DNA from: Thereva unica
Taxonomy: Eukaryota; Arthropoda; Insecta; Diptera; Therevidae
Reading direction: 5' to 3'
Length of the DNA: 64,000 nt
Assembly: GCA_949987705.1 (NCBI GenBank)
Contig: OX465286.1
Span: forward strand, 15,761,676-15,825,675
Below the pieces are notes generated by a model, which saw only the letters and a program-made list of their open reading frames with translations, was not told where the DNA came from and did not search any database. Position numbers and translations under genes: made by a program. This document shows positions 22,491-32,313 of this stretch, piece after piece; position 1 is the first letter of the stretch, and every line of letters starts with the position of its first letter.

Positions 22491-23494
22491 TATTAGAAAG
22501 TCCTTGACGTTGTAGCTGCTACAGTATTACACACAAAACTCCGTCTTCTCTGTTCTCAATTAAATTAGAACGCACAACCCCAACAAAAATTAATAAACAA
22601 AAAGCAAAAAAAAATTGTGATTGTGATTAAATTAAAAAATACCGTAAAAAAAAGGAATTTTAATAAAAAATTACCCCTAAAAAACGGGAAATAACACAAA
22701 AGAAAACACAACAAACAAATTGAAAACGGGTTAAGGGTTTGATATGAGCAATTCAATTCGGCAGTTTATCTCTTCCTTACATGTGATCAATAACTCAAGT
22801 CTTATCTTGAAGGACCACACACGATTTTCCTTTCTTTTCGATATCGGCTGTGTGCTCCCCGATGAGAGAGAGTCGCTCGAGAGTGTGGACTAGAAGAAGG
22901 TGTGTATTTTTTCCTTCTGACGGCGTGCTACTTCGCTTCTCCGTGGTGCTGTTGTTGCTGTTGGTTCTTTTTGGCGTTTGCCTATTCTATGCAAGAATGT
23001 GATATCAATTTGTTTCGCGTCAACTTAATAAAATGGGAGGTGATTTTCGTTACATACGTAGATATATATGCACACACTAAGCCTACCACCCTCACCCCAA
23101 CTGACTTCAAGAAGAGGCACACAGCTACAAAATATAAAAAGGACTTCGACAAGTTGATGCGCAAAATTCCTCCTTAAAAGAAAATAATGTCCTTTTATTA
23201 TTAGCACACAAAATGGTGAACTTTTCGTTCTGTTGGTCACACAGTTTAAGTTTTCAAATCGTGCGTAGAGGCACACACACAGCCACACACTTCTTAACCC
23301 TCCAAATCTAGGAAAGTTACTCCCCTAAAATCTAGTGATATCGCGGATCATACGTCTCCACCAATATTTCCGACGTATGCGGTTTGTATGGTTTGACGAG
23401 TCCTTGGTGTATCCGGCTCGAAGGACCAATGTTCAGAATTAGCAATTTCGAGCCGGATAGTGATTCAATAAGATAACTCAAGATGCAACACAAA
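22491..23494. other. BEL/Pao 5' region (LTR/leader, boundaries not defined)
   Basis: This lies between the LINE-B tail and the first gag codons. No second LTR exists downstream because the BEL copy lacks its 3' part, so LTR limits cannot be set by comparison. The block is AT-rich at 22560-22740. Frames here (for example 22902-23177) look non-coding. A primer-binding-like word TGGTGTATCCGGCTCG occurs at 23406-23420 and opens a perfect hairpin (23410-23459). Confidence 0.45.
23410..23459. promoter_or_regulatory. Inverted repeat in the BEL leader, overlapping the candidate primer-binding site
   Basis: The arms TATCCGGCTCGAA (23410-23422) and TTCGAGCCGGATA (23447-23459) are perfect 13-bp complements around a 24-nt loop. 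The left arm is part of a TGG-initiated, tRNA-3'-end-like sequence expected for a primer-binding site. A role in RNA structure is inferred only. Confidence 0.55.
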
Positions 23495-24818
23495 TATGGA
23501 GGCATTAATAATTCAACAAAGCGAAGTACGAGACAGACTCGAAAGGTCTTTCAGAAACCATCTCAAGGATGGCCCATCTAGGAAGACAGCGCAGTATTTT
23601 CAAAAAAGGCTCAAGATGCTCGACGGATGACTGGGCGGAATTCAAGAACAATCATCGACAGATTACGTCAATCAAGACGAAGAAGGATGAGAAAGAGCAG
23701 CTATACTTCAAAGAGGAGTGGTATGCCGATACAGAAAACGCCTATATCGATATGTACTGCAAAATCGATGAAGACTATCACAAAACACTCACAGTCACAG
23801 AACCAGTCGCACGAGCGGAGCAGTCATCAGCCGAATTAAACAACAGCTGCATTACGCAACACAACAACAATGTGAAACTACCAAAGATCTCGATACCCAC
23901 ATTTGCAGGGGATTACGAGTCATGGCCATCATTCCTAGATTTATTTTCCAGCCTTGTGCATAACAAAATGTCGTTAACAGGAGCACAAAAACTCCAATAT
24001 CTAAAGGCTCATCTTTCTGGAGAAGCTGCACGACTACTCAGCAAACACGCTCATTAGTGACGCAAATTACGAACCAGCATGGCAACTTCTCGTCGAAAAT
24101 TACGACAACAAGAGAGCATTGTTGAAAACCAAGCTCGACATTCTGCTCAATCAACCAAAACTAACCCGAGAAACAGCTCAAGGCATCAAGGAGCTAAAAC
24201 GAGGACACACGAATGCCTCACTGCCATTGAAAATCTGGAGGTCTCAACACAAAATTGGGATCCCATACTCATCCACTTGCTGGTCCAAAAACTACCAAAT
24301 GAAACTCACGAACATTGGGAACAATCGCAGAGCACTAAATCAAGGCAATCGGATTCCAACATGGGTGGAACCATGGTACAATAATTACAAGGTAAGCTCA
24401 TAAGGGCCCTGTGACGTCATCCAGATCTTAGTTCACAAAGGAAAAAAGCTTTCTCGTGACGTCACTCAGATCTTTTCTCATATAAAAATGGTAGAAGCTT
24501 TTCAAGATGGAAACAGAGCTTTTCCTTGCGAGCCTACCTTGTATTATTGTACCATGGGTGGAACTACGCGAATTCTTGGAAACCAGGTTCAGAACCTTGG
24601 AAGCTGTCGGCAAAGAAACAAGCAACACACAAGAATGAGCCTCACGAAAGTAAGTCCAGAGATCACCCAAGCCTTCAGTCCAGAGAACCCAAGCCTTCCA
24701 CGTAGCAAATCAAAGCGTATGCATCCTGTGCAAAGGCGCACATGCCATAGAGAAATGCCCCAAATATGTGCAGTTCAGCATCGATGAGAGATATAAAACA
24801 GTCAAATCAAAGGATCTA
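23495..24818 (+). pseudogene. BEL/Pao gag (first part), with frameshifts
   Basis: The frame probably starts at an ATG at 23495 (MEALIIQQSEVRDRLERSF). The DUF1759-type core is plain: LPKISIPTFAGDYESWPSFL (about 23880-23940), QKLQYLKAHLSGEAARLL, AWQLLVENYDNKRALLKTKL, WDPILIHLLVQKLP, WVELREFLETRF. A zinc knuckle CILCKGAHAIEKC (CX2CX4HX4C) lies at about 24723-24761. Single-base shifts occur near 23620 (extra G), 24042 (extra A before the premature stop at 24055) and 24200, with a stop near 24640. A 185-bp MITE interrupts it at 24372. It would build the retrotransposon particle; this copy cannot. Confidence 0.88.
24372..24556. mobile_element. hAT-type MITE inside BEL gag
   Basis: The ends are inverted: CATGGTACAATAATTACAAG on the left, and the right end reads as its complement with one base missing. 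GGTGGAAC (24364-24371 and 24557-24564) is a perfect 8-bp target duplication, the hAT hallmark. Removing the 185-bp unit and one duplicate restores the gag reading WVELREFLETRF. The interior is non-coding with GTGACGTCA repeated twice (24411-24419 and about 24456-24464). Confidence 0.88.
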
Positions 24819-24924
24819 CCCAGCGGGAAATATGACAATCGCTTACGACGAAAGCGGAAAATAAGCGCTTACATATCACTGCGAATGTAATGTATTTGTA
24901 AGCAAACGTTGTTTTGAACGTTTT

Positions 24925-25554
24925 AGGGGGCCTCGGTAGTCTAGGGGTAGGGCGCCTGACTGCTATCCCAGAGGTCCCGGGTTCGAATCCCGGCCAGCCC
25001 CGCGGTCCTTCGCCTTTTCCACTTTCCTACCTACATAGCTTTCCTTCTTTCTTCTTCCCTCTTTACATTCCTGATTCCTCGTGTCATAGCCTTCCTTAAG
25101 GCCCCCATACACGGTCCAATTGGTTGTACAGCGAAGTGCGGTTGTACAACCAAAACTATCGATTGTGGGCCGGTCGGCCGATCAAAATACATTGCGCTTA
25201 TAGGTTTGATGAAAATCTGGTTGTACAGCCAATTTGACCGTGTATGGGGGCCTTTAGCCCTTTCCCGCTCCACCAAAGCGCATGTCATCGGTTGGTTGAT
25301 GAGACTCAACTCGTTTCAGGAGGCATAACACTCCAGCGAGTTGTTTCTCGATGCCCCGATGTCAGAGTCGCGATAGTAATGGTTGGAAGTAGGTGGACTA
25401 AAAATATCGCGGGTAGGTTGTGGCAGTTCCTTCCTTCCCCGACTAGAGCTGCTGTTCGACATTGCACTCTATATGAAGAAAATAGATTGTCAACAGTATA
25501 AAGGGCCTTTCCTGAGACTCTAGTCTTTCACATAAAAAAAAAAAAAAAAAAAAA
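24925..25554 (+). mobile_element. tRNA-derived SINE, copy 2, with an internal MITE
   Basis: The tRNA-like head has TAGTCTAGGGGTAGG (A-box region) and GGTTCGAATCC (B-box), followed by the shared body and a poly-A of about 20 bases ending at 25554. It is nearly identical to copy 1 outside the 155-bp MITE at 25099-25253. It sits in the 5' untranslated part of the CACTA-like element. A target duplication was not evident. Confidence 0.9.
25099..25253. mobile_element. PIF/Harbinger-type MITE nested in the SINE
   Basis: The left end AGGCCCCCATACACGGTC is matched by its exact complement at the right end, with inverted similarity running about 25-32 bp. TTA occurs at 25096-25098 and 25254-25256. The SINE copies at 16510 and 35252 have the uninterrupted site (TTAGCC following the same SINE body), so both ends and the 3-bp duplication are confirmed by empty sites. 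TTA duplications are characteristic of PIF/Harbinger. Confidence 0.92.
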
Positions 25555-26970
25555 CTGTTCGTGGAATTTCTCTCTTTACGATTATACGAACAAGAATAAT
25601 CGTGTTCAATTCAGTTTAGTTTTGGCAGTGATTTCAGTGAGTCGTGATTATTAGTTCGTTGAAGTTTTTTTCCCCAACAATTATAGGTAAGTATCAAATT
25701 ATTTATATTTTAGCATAATGAGAGTAGTATTTTTACAAATTTTATGATTCGCGAAATGAGTGGTACAAGCAAAAGACACCTGCGGCGTTTAGTAGCCAAA
25801 GAATTAAAAAACATTAAAAAAGAAAGTAAAAACGAAATTAGCTTAGAGCAGGAAACTGTTGATAATTTAGAACCATTGGATTTAGAAATTCTAGAATGCC
25901 CTCAAAATCTTACAAATTGCGAGGAACAAGAAAATATTTCAGAAAATATTAAGGAATGGTACATAAAGCACCGAATTACCAGAGCAGCTTGTGACGATTT
26001 GTTGCCGATTTTTAGAAAAGTTGGAGTAGATGTACCACTTTCGAGCAAAACCCTGCTTGGCACAAAATATAAACAAATTGAAATTATTTCGCTGCATCCA
26101 GGCAAATATTTCCATTTCGGTTTGGAAACATGTTTAAAAAATCTAACTCCGATTCTGTCTGAAATAAAAGATACCTTACAGATTTATATAGGAATTGATG
26201 GCTTACCTCTTTTTAAAAGTTCAGGGGAACAACTTTGGCCAATATTAGGAAGCATATCGAATATTCCAAACTTGGATCCTTTTTTGATAGGAGCTTATGT
26301 TGGGCCGAAAAAACCCGAAAAAGTTAGCGAATTCCTTTCAGGATTCGTTAAGGAAATGAAATATTTAAATAGACTATCAATGAATGGGGAATTCTTTAAA
26401 TTTGAAATTAAAGGTTTTATTTGTGACACTCCAGCACGGTCATTCATCACAGGTACAGCCGTTCATACTTCAAGCAATGGGTGCTCGAAATGCACACAAA
26501 AAGGGAAAAGAATAAATAACAGATTAACTTATTCTACATCCACATCTTCCTTACGAACGGACGAGGACTTTAAAAACAGGATTGACAAATATTACCACAA
26601 TCAGCCATTCTGGGAAAGCATTCATCCTTTAGAGGAAATTAATATAAATATGGTATCACAGTTTCCTCTGGATGTGATGCATTTATTAGATCTGGGAGTG
26701 GTCAAGAAAATGTTGACTCATATATGTAACGAGAAAACAGTGATTACAAATAAATTGAGTGCCAATGAAAATGAACATCTGAACAGTAAGCTGTTGTCCT
26801 GTGGAAATTATATTCCGAAGGAATTCGTCAGAAAACCTCGAAGTTTGGATGAACTTCCCCGATGGAAAGCGGTCGAGTTTCGTCAGTTTATACTGTATAC
26901 AGGAATATTAGTACTCAAAGATATTGTGGATGAGGAATTATATATACATTTTTTGTTACTCCATGCGGCG

Positions 26971-27959
26971 CACAGTGCGGCCGAAGGCCACACAGTGCGG
27001 CCAAAAGTCCAAAAAACAAGTTTCTATTTAGGGTTTTTTCACCCTTGAGTTGGCTGCAATGATCCTTCAAGAAACTAAAACCGTTCATAGTGATGACTAA
27101 TTCGTCATGCCCCTTCCTTAGGCTCAGTTGGATTGTGGCCTTCGATCGAGCGTCTCTCTACAGTTAATACACCGAGAACGGTTATACAGGTGAAAATTTT
27201 TATGTAATACAGAAAATCAAACAAGACCAAATGGAATCCACTTCTGAAGGTGAGTAGAACATGTAAAAAAAGTACTAATTATCAATTGTTAAGTAGTGAA
27301 ATAGGGAAAACATAAACAATAGTGTCATTTTTTCACATACTTTTTCCGAAAATTAGACTTTTCAAATGATACTGCATTAAAACGCTGCAAAACGCTGATT
27401 TGAAACCTTATTGAAATGATAATTAAATATATTATCTACCAAATAAAACAAGATTCAGCTGCCAAGAGCTGCCTATTCATCTTTTATGCCATGACATGAA
27501 TCTTGATTATGTTAAATAATATACGCTATTTCACGCGAGGGGGTGGCTAACCGGGGTGGACAGGGGTGGCTTTTCTAATTTTTAATATCAAATTCGTAAT
27601 CAGCGACCCCGAAAACCTATAAATTTACATGCATTTTGATTATGTTGAATAATATACGCTATTTCACGCGAGGGGGTGGCTAATAGGGGTTGGAGGGGGT
27701 GGCTTTTCTAATTTTTAATATCAAATTCGTAATTAGCGACCCCGAAAACCTATAAATTGACATGCATCTTGATTATGTTGAATAATATACGCTATTTCAC
27801 GCGAGGGGGTGGCTAATAGGGGTGGACGGGGGTGGCTTTTCTAATTTTTAATATCAAATTTGTAATCAGCGACCCCGAAAACCCCCGGGTAAGAAATTTT
27901 GTATCAATTAGTTGATTTATCGACTTTTGGCCAGCTTTTTGGGAATCGGCCGCACTGTG
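26971..27959. mobile_element. Transib-like non-autonomous element with CACAGTG ends
   Basis: The left end CACAGTGCGGCCGA has its exact complement at the right end (TCGGCCGCACTGTG). CGGCG flanks both sides (26966-26970 and 27960-27964). Removing the 989 bp and one CGGCG reconnects the host codons for LHAAYR. The 5-bp CGGCG duplication fits the CGNCG preference, and the CAC-initiated ends fit the termini, of Transib transposons. CACAGTG also equals the V(D)J recombination heptamer. A second CACAGTGCGG occurs 20 bp inside the left end (26991). There is no transposase frame; three 133-bp tandem units fill the right half. Confidence 0.8.
27492..27883. repeat. Three tandem 133-bp units inside the Transib-like element
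   Basis: Starts at 27492, 27625 and 27758 give an exact 133-bp period. Each unit contains TTGATTATGTT, ATATACGCTATTTCACGCGA, GGGGGTGGCTAA and GCGACCCCGAAAACC. Units differ by few substitutions. The array ends about 75 bp before the right terminus. Confidence 0.9.
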
Positions 27960-28854
27960 CGGCGTATAGATTACTGTCCTGCCCAAAAAGTTGGAAGAAA
28001 AATTTGAATTGTGCTAACAACATGTTGACTGTTTTCGTAACGAATTTCAAAATTATTTACGGAGAAAATCGAGTCAGCTATAATGTGCACAATTTACTCC
28101 ACTTATCAGAATGTGCTGATACATTGGGAAATGTTAATGATTTTTCGGCGTACAAGAAAACTTTATGCAAACGTTAAAAAAAGATATTCGCCAACCAACC
28201 AAAATTTTATAGCAGCTGTATAACCGAACTATGGAAAAAAATACATTATTGCAACAAAGCAAAATCAACAAATCTGGACCCTCCAAATTATCAAACAGAA
28301 TATCGAAATTTAAAATGCTACCGATGTATAAACATTTTTTTTTTTTTTTTTCAATTCGTTTTGTTTGAGCTCTTGTGCACCAAATAATTTCTGCTACATC
28401 AAACCACTAGTTCCGATTAAGGTTCTTGGGTTTATAAAAGATAGAAATGAACAACAGTATATGTTATTGGGTCGCGATTTTCACACTTGGAGGATTTTTT
28501 CACAGAGCCTCTACAGTCTTCACAGGCGTTAGGTATAGCACAAGTTAGGAATCTTGCTGATGTTGAATCCTTTGCAAAGTTGTTGCATTACCAATCGAAA
28601 GCGGTTTCCTTTTTATTCCGGTATACTTCACAATTGCATTTCGTGATTCATAATGTAATATTATGAAACAAAATTTTTATTATATTTTCTTTTATTAATT
28701 TCTGAATAATTTAGGATGGAGTCCATGAAAAAGCAATTTGGAAAAGAAAATTTTTATCCTGTAGCGGTGCACCGTTGCGATGCTACGCTTGGGCGAGAAC
28801 CAATTTATAATGAAAATGCGATATTAAAAGAAAGATGTAAAGAACTTGGTAATA

Positions 28855-31122
28855 CAGTCAAACCTGGGTGAGTGAGAACTGGGTAAGTGAGAAAACTCTA
28901 CAAGGGAGAGTAATTGCCAGGTCCCGTCATTTTAACCCTCTAAAACCTCTATTAGTGAGAATTAAAAACCTCTATAAGAGAAAGGCGCTTTTCTCTCGTG
29001 GACCTCTATAACTGAGACTTATTTGTTTTGTACCTCTATAAGCGACAGTTGAGCGCATGATTTGCTAGTTTTCTAAAATTTCGAAAAAATACAATGGCTA
29101 GGGAGACCGCGCAGAAGACGTTCCAAATCATGTGTTTCGAGTTGTCCGTTGAATTTTCTCTTTTGAAACTCGTAACAAATGAGTTGAAACGACTGCTACT
29201 ACCCTCGTTTCGTGTTATTTTCGTGGAAACGTCTTTATTGTTTTTCTATCGCATTTTCTCCGAAGGGCCAAATTGGCGCCGGTTTTGACCTACTTATTTG
29301 CCTAACTTCTGCAGTTTATGAGTATCAATTGTGAAGAAAGGTCAAGTCAGTCAAAATGTTAAAACGAAAAATCAAAGTGTTGTCGTTAAGTGATAAACTT
29401 AAAATAGTGAATGCGTTCGAGAGCGGGAAATCGCGAAATGAAATTCAGAGTGAATTTGGTTTGCCAGAGTCCACCTTTTATAAAATAATAAAAACAAAAG
29501 ATTCTATTAAGAGTCAGTGCTCTGAGGGACACGGAAGTACTAAGAGGAGTCGGCTTTCCGAATTTCCCAACGTTGAAAAGTGCCTTTTGGAATGGATTAA
29601 ACAAACCCTCGATAAGAACATTCCCATAGATGGACCCTAGTTAAAAGAAAAATCTAAAGATTTTGCTTTAAAACTGGGAATTTTGAACTTTGCAGCTAGT
29701 AATGGCTGGTTAGAGGGTTTTAAAAAACGGCATGATATAGCTTTCAAAAAAGCAGCCGGGGAAAGTAAATCTGTGGACGAAGGCATGTGTAACCAATGGA
29801 CTGAAGATCTCCCAAATCTTTTACAAGGATATGATCCAGACGATATTTACAACGCGGATGAAACCGCTTTGTTCTTCAAGTGCCTTCCGGAAAAAACATT
29901 TACATTTAAAGGCGAAAAATGCCATGGAGGAAAACAAAGCAAGGAACGCCTTACTGTTCTTCAATGTGCAAACATGACTGGTTCAGACAAACTAACCCTT
30001 TTCATCATTGGAAAATCAAAGCGACCTAGATGTTTTAAAGGTGTCAAGACTCTACCTGTTGATTATGCCAGTAATACAAAAGCTTGGATGACAAGAATAT
30101 TATTTAAAGATTGGTTGAAAAAAGTTGACAAGGAAATGAAGATAAAGCGCAAAAAAATTCTGCTTTTCATTGACAACTGTGCTGCCCATACGGACTTACC
30201 AACACTTGCAAACGTAAAAGTCATGTTCTTGCCGGCCAATACCACCAGTAAACTTCAACCATTAGATCAAGGTATTATACATACATTCAAACGGTTTTAT
30301 CGCAGAGAAGTAGTTAGACACACGCTTACGTGCCTGGATAAAAATAATAGCCCTGAGATTAACGTACTTCTAGCCATGAAATTCGCAAGGAGAGCATGGT
30401 ACGCAGTAAGTGACGTTACTATCAAAAACTGCTTCAAGAAATCTGGGTTTTGTATAAAACCAGATGAACATGACTTTCTGATAGAGGAAAATGAGGTTGA
30501 AGTTGGACCGAGCAATGAGGAATGGGCCAAGGCTACGTGTCACGAAACCAGTATGCCAACGCTTACAGTCGATGATTTCGTACAGATTGACGACGACGTG
30601 GCTACCTCCGGAGAATACACCGACGACGATATCGTCAAGAATTGTGTGGGTACGTGTACAGACGGTAATGACAGTGAAAATGAAGCCGACCAATTGCAGA
30701 TTTCAAATACAGAAGACACAATAAAGAATATTCCAAAGAAGCAGGAAGCTCTAAATGCACTGGAGACCCTTCACCAGTTTTTTGAATATTCGGCGGTTGC
30801 TGATACAAAAATTTTTGATAAGATTTATGAACTGGAACAACATATACAAAATGCAAAAACAGAAACGCAGAAGAAATTAACAGATTTCTTTAAGTAATTA
30901 TGTAGACATATAATTTATGTACATAGTGTAAAATTTTTTGTTTTCTTTTTATGTCAAATAATGAATAAAACCTATACAATTTATACGTATTTTTTAAAAC
31001 TGTTTAAATGAGAAAACTCACTCCTAAACCTGTATAAGAGAAAAACTTGGATTAGTGAAAAACCTCCATTAGCGAAAAAGATATTGCGGTCCCTTGAACT
31101 CTCGCTTATACAGGTTCCACTG
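28855..31122 (+). mobile_element. Tigger/pogo-type DNA transposon inside an intron
   Basis: The ends CAGTCAAACCTGGGTGAG (left) and the complement of CAGTGGAACCTGTATAAGCG (right) are imperfect inverted repeats, with further TGAGAA/AACCTC-type words just inside. TA flanks both sides (28853-28854 and 31123-31124), the Tc1/mariner target. At 2268 bp it is full length and carries one transposase frame with a single stop. The insertion lies four bases after a GT splice donor of the host transposon gene. Confidence 0.93.
29356..30897 (+). pseudogene. Tigger/pogo transposase, one in-frame TAG
   Basis: 514 codons from ATG 29356 to TAA, in one frame except TAG at 29638-29640 (codon 95). The N-terminal CENP-B/psq-type helix-turn-helix is at residues 5-55 (LSLSDKLKIVNAFESGKSRN, FGLPESTFYKIIK), the second CENPB-type DNA-binding part covers about 65-140 (NGWLEGFKKRHDI), then the DDE_1 core. 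Catalytic acids are D168 (YNADET), D273 (LLFIDNCAAH) and D304 (QPLDQGI), a DD30D spacing normal for pogo/Tigger. An acidic tail follows. An enzyme of this type excises and reinserts the element at TA. One substitution away from an open frame suggests fairly recent activity. A restart at 29683 would lack most of the DNA-binding part. Confidence 0.93.
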
Positions 31123-32313
31123 TATAGCAAATTATACTCACCAACGTTTTGCTTTAATATTTATAACTTAATTCTAGAACAAGAAAATAAACAATTGAAA
31201 CAAAATTTGCAAATGGTACCCAAGATATTGGCAGAACAGCAAGAGGTACTAGCGAAACATAAAGTGTATTTGCAGAAGCTTATGCAGAAATTTTATCCCC
31301 AAACAACAAATATTAGCATCTTTCCTTTAAACTCTGAAGAGAAGTTGAAGGAGGCAGAAAAAAAACAATTATTCGGAGGAGGAACTGGTAAGATTTACTC
31401 ATTTTACATTTATTGTAATTTAATTTAAGATGACATCTTTTAATCTTTGCAGATTACTTACATGAGGGAAATAATTGGGACAACACTCGTTGCACGATGT
31501 TTGCATTTATTTTTCACAGAGGAGTTCCTGCTTCAAATAAACTGGGATGGACAACAAAAAAAAATTGCAATGAAGAACTTCAAAATATTTAATACATATT
31601 TATATCGTAAGAAAATTTATTTTAAATTAAATATTTTAAATTAAATTTCAGTATTTTACAGGAGCTGTAAAAAACCCAGATTTTGGATATCAAAATTTCG
31701 AGGCAGCAATGAGGAAGGGGTTTAGAACTGCAAAAAACAGGCAATATAAAAAAACCTTTGACGGCAAAAAAACTGTATGAAGTCTGATATTTTTAATTTT
31801 TTCCCGAAATGAATATGATTTTCTTATGTTATTTGAGATGAAAACTGAACTTTTTTTATGTCATTTCCGAAATGAATTTGTTTTTTTTTATGTAAATAGA
31901 GATTGTTATTTTTTATGTATTTCCAAAATGAATTTGTTAATTTTTTGTTATTGTTTTTGTGTAATAAGATAAGTACATATACAAGATTAATAATTAGTTT
32001 TTTTTTTCTAGCGAAAACAATTTTTTTGAAATTTGCTATTAATCGAAAACCAACTGCTTTTTGGATGCTCAAATAAAAAATGCGAAAGCTTTTTACAAAC
32101 AGAAAAGCTTAATGAACGAAAAGAATGTAAACTGCTTCTCTCTGCCTTCTTTCTAAGCGCTTAATAAGCTTTTCTTTCGCAGCGGCATTGAAGTGCTTAC
32201 CTCTGCGGACATGCTATGTTAAAAAGAAGGGAACACTCTTACAAACAGTAAGCGCATACAGCTTCTAAGTAAGCGCTTTTTTTCTTACAGAGCGCTTTAT
32301 TTCCCGCTGGGTA

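Larger units (their letters stand above)
25744..28655 (+). pseudogene. CACTA-like transposase, interrupted by a Transib-like element
   Basis: The long frame starts at 25744 (or the in-frame ATG at 25759, MSGTSKRHLRR). Motifs by residue: a basic start (8-27), DGLPLFKSSGEQLWPIL (152-168), CDTPARSF (227-234), a CSKC pair (247-250), FPLDVMHLLDLGVVKKML (307-324) and LPRWKAVEFRQF (371-382). These match the Transposase_21/TNP2-like layout of CACTA-group enzymes, which cut at the element ends. At codon 409 (LLLHAA) the Transib-like insertion begins; the frame resumes at 27965 with YRLLS and SYNVHNLLHLSEC. A one-base loss near 28158, a TAG near 28208, and later islands (EPLQSSQALGIAQVRNLADV, about 28508-28570) show decay. 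Confidence 0.85.
28715..31790 (+). pseudogene. Second gene of the CACTA-like element: coiled coil plus DUF4806-like domain, with introns
   Basis: The first visible exon (28715-28848) follows an acceptor TTTAG, begins MESMKKQFGKENFYPVAV and ends LKERCKEL. Its donor GTAATA leads into an intron holding the Tigger element. The next exon (31180-31387) starts EQENKQLKQNLQ, so the two exons join into one continuous coiled-coil heptad region. A donor GTAAGA at 31388 and an acceptor TTTGCAG at 31452 bound another intron. Beyond it lies GTTLVARCLHLFFTEEFLL, NWDGQQKKIAMKNF, a further short intron (about 31606-31670) and a tail FEAAMRKGFRTAKNRQYKK. The LHLFFTEE...NWDG pattern resembles DUF4806-type domains of insect proteins. 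The frame across the second junction is off by one base, so this copy is probably broken. Role unknown. Confidence 0.6.
24819..32311 (+). mobile_element. CACTA-like (CMC group) DNA transposon inserted in BEL/Pao
   Basis: The terminal repeats begin CCCAGCGGGAAATA on the left and end in the exact complement (TTTCCCGCTGGG) on the right. TA lies at 24817-24818 and 32312-32313. Deleting the 7493-bp unit and one TA joins the BEL frame KDL to CINCLRADHR without a shift, proving the boundaries. The subterminal regions carry repeated AAGCGCTTA-like words on both sides (24840-24875 and 32150-32295), as in CACTA elements. Contents: a transposase frame from 25744, a second intron-bearing gene (28715-31790), and three secondary insertions (SINE, Transib-like, Tigger). 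The 2-bp duplication and non-CACTA ends leave the exact subgroup open. Confidence 0.9.

Noticed and set aside
29094..29288. 64-codon frame near the Tigger 5' end
   Set aside because: Lies in the Tigger 5' non-coding region, with no family resemblance, and precedes the recognised transposase start.
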